Positions 62,287-64,000 of a stretch of 64,000 bases of DNA are shown here, in pieces. The number at the start of each line of letters is the position of its first letter. The stretch's first letter is position 1. Location: the NCBI RefSeq assembly GCF_003610695.1, contig NZ_RAQH01000001.1:434001-498000 (forward strand). Direction: 5' to 3'. Position numbers and translations under genes: made by a program. The notes below the pieces were generated by a model. The model saw only the letters and a program-made list of their open reading frames with translations. It had not been told where the DNA came from and made no database searches. Origin of the DNA: Epilithonimonas arachidiradicis (lineage in GTDB: Bacteria > Bacteroidota > Bacteroidia > Flavobacteriales > Weeksellaceae).

Positions 62287-63224
62287 GTATTCTTAGTATT
62301 TATCAGTCCTTTGAAAAAATTTTTAGCGAATAGAGCCACAGATCCTGTATCCCTCAATTGTTGAAGCAATAGTTGTCTGTAGTAGGAATCGAAAACATTT
62401 AATCTTTTGTTCTTTAACTCACTGTTAATTCTTTGCCTCATTGATATATTTAACAAATTTTTATAACCTACAGAGTTGTTTTTCTCTATGAGATCTTTGT
62501 ATACATCGTAAGTGAACTTAATTTTTTTTCTTTCGTCCTGAGATAAAAAAACATTGTTGCCATGAACTCGGTAAACAGCATCATTATCTTTTGTATATAT
62601 GGCAGCGCCGTGATCAAGGATATGATGTTTGATATGGGTGTCGCAGTAAAATTGATACTTCGTTCTAAGACTGAGATCCAATGCATTTGATCGGAAAACA
62701 ATTGTCATTGTCTGGATGCGGATAAATTTTTCAAAATCTGCCTGTGTAAATTTGAATGAATCTTTACCCTGAAAAAAATCCTTTCTAAAAAAGGGACAAT
62801 CCGAGGTAGAGCCGTCATTGTATAATTCTTTGTAACGGTGACAAGCCATTACAATATCGTCATTGGACTCCAATAAGTCTATTTGTTTCTGAAGTTTATC
62901 CTCATTTGACCAAAAGTCATCACCTTCACACAGCGCTATATACTTAGCGCCGGAATCTTGACACCTTTGTAATGTGTAAATGAAATTGGGCATCCATCCA
63001 AGATTGTTTTTTTGTTTGATGAAAGTTACATTTCTTTTTTTCGGATGGTTTTCCAAATAATTGTCTACAACCTGTTGCGTACTGTCTGTTGAAGCGTCAT
63101 CTGATAAAAAAACATGATAATCAAAATTTGTTTTTTGATTAAGTACGCTTGATAATGCTTCTACTATATAATCCTGCTGATTATAAGAAATCATAAAAAC
63201 CGCGACCAGAGGATTATTATTCAT
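62283..63224 (-). CDS. GT2 family glycosyltransferase
   Basis: A 313-residue GT-A enzyme: VAVFMISYNQQDYIVEAL, VFLSDDASTDSTQ and CEGDDFWSNEDKL as the metal site. The pattern with SNEDKLQKQID is common in flavobacterial surface polysaccharide loci. The 3' end overlaps the GT32 gene by 4 bp. Linkage unknown. Confidence 0.88.
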   Translation of the reverse strand: MNNNPLVAVFMISYNQQDYIVEALSSVLNQKTNFDYHVFLSDDASTDSTQQVVDNYLENHPKKRNVTFIKQKNNLGWMPNFIYTLQRCQDSGAKYIALCEGDDFWSNEDKLQKQIDLLESNDDIVMACHRYKELYNDGSTSDCPFFRKDFFQGKDSFKFTQADFEKFIRIQTMTIVFRSNALDLSLRTKYQFYCDTHIKHHILDHGAAIYTKDNDAVYRVHGNNVFLSQDERKKIKFTYDVYKDLIEKNNSVGYKNLLNISMRQRINSELKNKRLNVFDSYYRQLLLQQLRDTGSVALFAKNFFKGLINTKNT

Positions 63225-63258
63225 CTTTAGTTTCCGAATGTTTTATAAAATAGGATTA

Positions 63259-64000
63259 TTAGTTAATATGTTTTTCAAAGATATAATTAAAAATTTGAGT
63301 CTTGCTTAAGGCGTATTTTACATTTTTGTTTTTTGGATATACTTGGGCTAATTTTTTTATTTTTTTTAAAAAACCGAGCTGTTCCGTGTATCTGAAATGA
63401 GATATCATGTAGCTGTCAATTTTACTTAGCATTCTTTCGTTTTCTGTACTGTAAAAAACATCTTCCGTAAAATTACTGATGCGATGTTGTTTGGAATCTG
63501 CTTTTTGGTAGATTTTTTTTAATAAATCTTTCCAGGCATTTTCAGAATATAATTTTTCTACAAGACCATACTGTTTTTCAGCAATTTCTTTACGGGTATT
63601 GAAATTTTCTACCAAATCGCTGACCAGGTCTCTCCATTCTTGTTTGTTTTTTGGATAAATGATTCCGTGACTTTTATCGTCATTGAAAAGCTTAAGAGAA
63701 CTCAAAGGATTATAATGCAAGACAAATGGAATTTTTTTCTGAGCGGCCTGGAGTAATGCGGTGAACGAAGGTAAAGGAAATCCTTCTAGAAATATATCCA
63801 TTTGATTTTCAATCTTATTTAATTCCTCAGGATTTAAAACGCCAAGATAATTGATATTAGGATGCTGATATTGTTTTGCAAAAACGGAGGTTTTATCAAC
63901 GCCAACAATATTTATTTTAACATTGGAATGCTTTTGTGCAATAGTAAGTATCTCTTCATAAAAATTATAATTTTCATTTGGAGTATATTTATACAAACTC
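63259..64000 (-). CDS. GT-B glycosyltransferase, C-terminal part (runs off the window)
   Basis: The frame is open to the right edge, so at least 246 residues of the C-terminal half are visible. It carries a Rossmann-like segment with a KINIVGVDKT strand, NINYLGVLNPEEL, DIFLEGFPLPSFTALLQAAQ (the donor-site glutamate region) and IPFVLHYNPLSS. This resembles the second half of a GT4/GT41-like transferase. No true start codon is visible; the TTG near 63996 is internal. A methionine-free reading cannot be extended from here. It is the most upstream leftward gene in the window. Confidence 0.7.
   Translation of the reverse strand, partial: SLYKYTPNENYNFYEEILTIAQKHSNVKINIVGVDKTSVFAKQYQHPNINYLGVLNPEELNKIENQMDIFLEGFPLPSFTALLQAAQKKIPFVLHYNPLSSLKLFNDDKSHGIIYPKNKQEWRDLVSDLVENFNTRKEIAEKQYGLVEKLYSENAWKDLLKKIYQKADSKQHRISNFTEDVFYSTENERMLSKIDSYMISHFRYTEQLGFLKKIKKLAQVYPKNKNVKYALSKTQIFNYIFEKHIN

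Overview
The window reads as a chromosomal segment of a flavobacterium of the Weeksellaceae, close to Chryseobacterium or Epilithonimonas. This is a family-level call from gene content and style. Signs are the low GC, promoters of the Bacteroidota type (TAnnTTTG with an upstream TTG), type IX secretion (T9SS) parts (SprE/PorW lipoprotein, a T9SS sorting tail), a GLPGLI-family protein, DUF3078 and DUF4296 proteins and a TonB-type outer-membrane barrel. I see no rRNA, tRNA or CRISPR array.

Bases 1-41,900 are mostly housekeeping: DUF3078 paralogs, rhomboid-dprA, gdhA, a JmjC-like cupin, a TonB-dependent barrel, kdsC-maf-sprE, tnaA, miaE-DUF502, mutL-rhomboid-EEP-lipoprotein, a TPR/LuxR membrane regulator divergent from a GLUG-repeat T9SS adhesin, Mn-type sodA, sufS, lon, DoxX, a LUD-cdsA-psd operon, rsfS-ftsH, birA, an LptF/LptG permease, tgt, DUF4296 and a polyprenol-phosphate mannosyltransferase. 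Terminator hairpins, several bidirectional, separate most units.

Bases 41,900-43,280 are a junk-rich junction. It holds two REP-like sequences, a 22-bp periodic array, and an IS1-family element whose transposase is frameshifted by one base.

Bases 43,273-64,000 are a surface polysaccharide locus that runs off the right edge. It contains glycosyltransferases of the GT2, GT4 and GT32 types, two left-handed beta-helix acyltransferases, AsnB, a KAS III enzyme, a methyltransferase, and a nucleotide-sugar set (WecB 2-epimerase, short SDR, WbpP/TviC-like 4-epimerase, WbpO/TviB-like 6-dehydrogenase). This set points to an acidic amino-sugar polymer built from UDP-GlcNAc. Most genes run leftward; three rightward genes carry their own promoter motifs. 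No Wzx flippase, Wzy polymerase, priming transferase or chain-length gene is visible here.

The most unusual observations are: a REP-like element apparently inserted in frame in a glycosyltransferase linker (44480-44551); a well-spaced sigma-54-type promoter before lon; a MutL whose C-terminal endonuclease motif is degenerate; a Tgt lacking the zinc cysteines; and a beta-barrel receptor with an abrupt change in codon use. I did not find a wholly new multi-gene system that I could defend.
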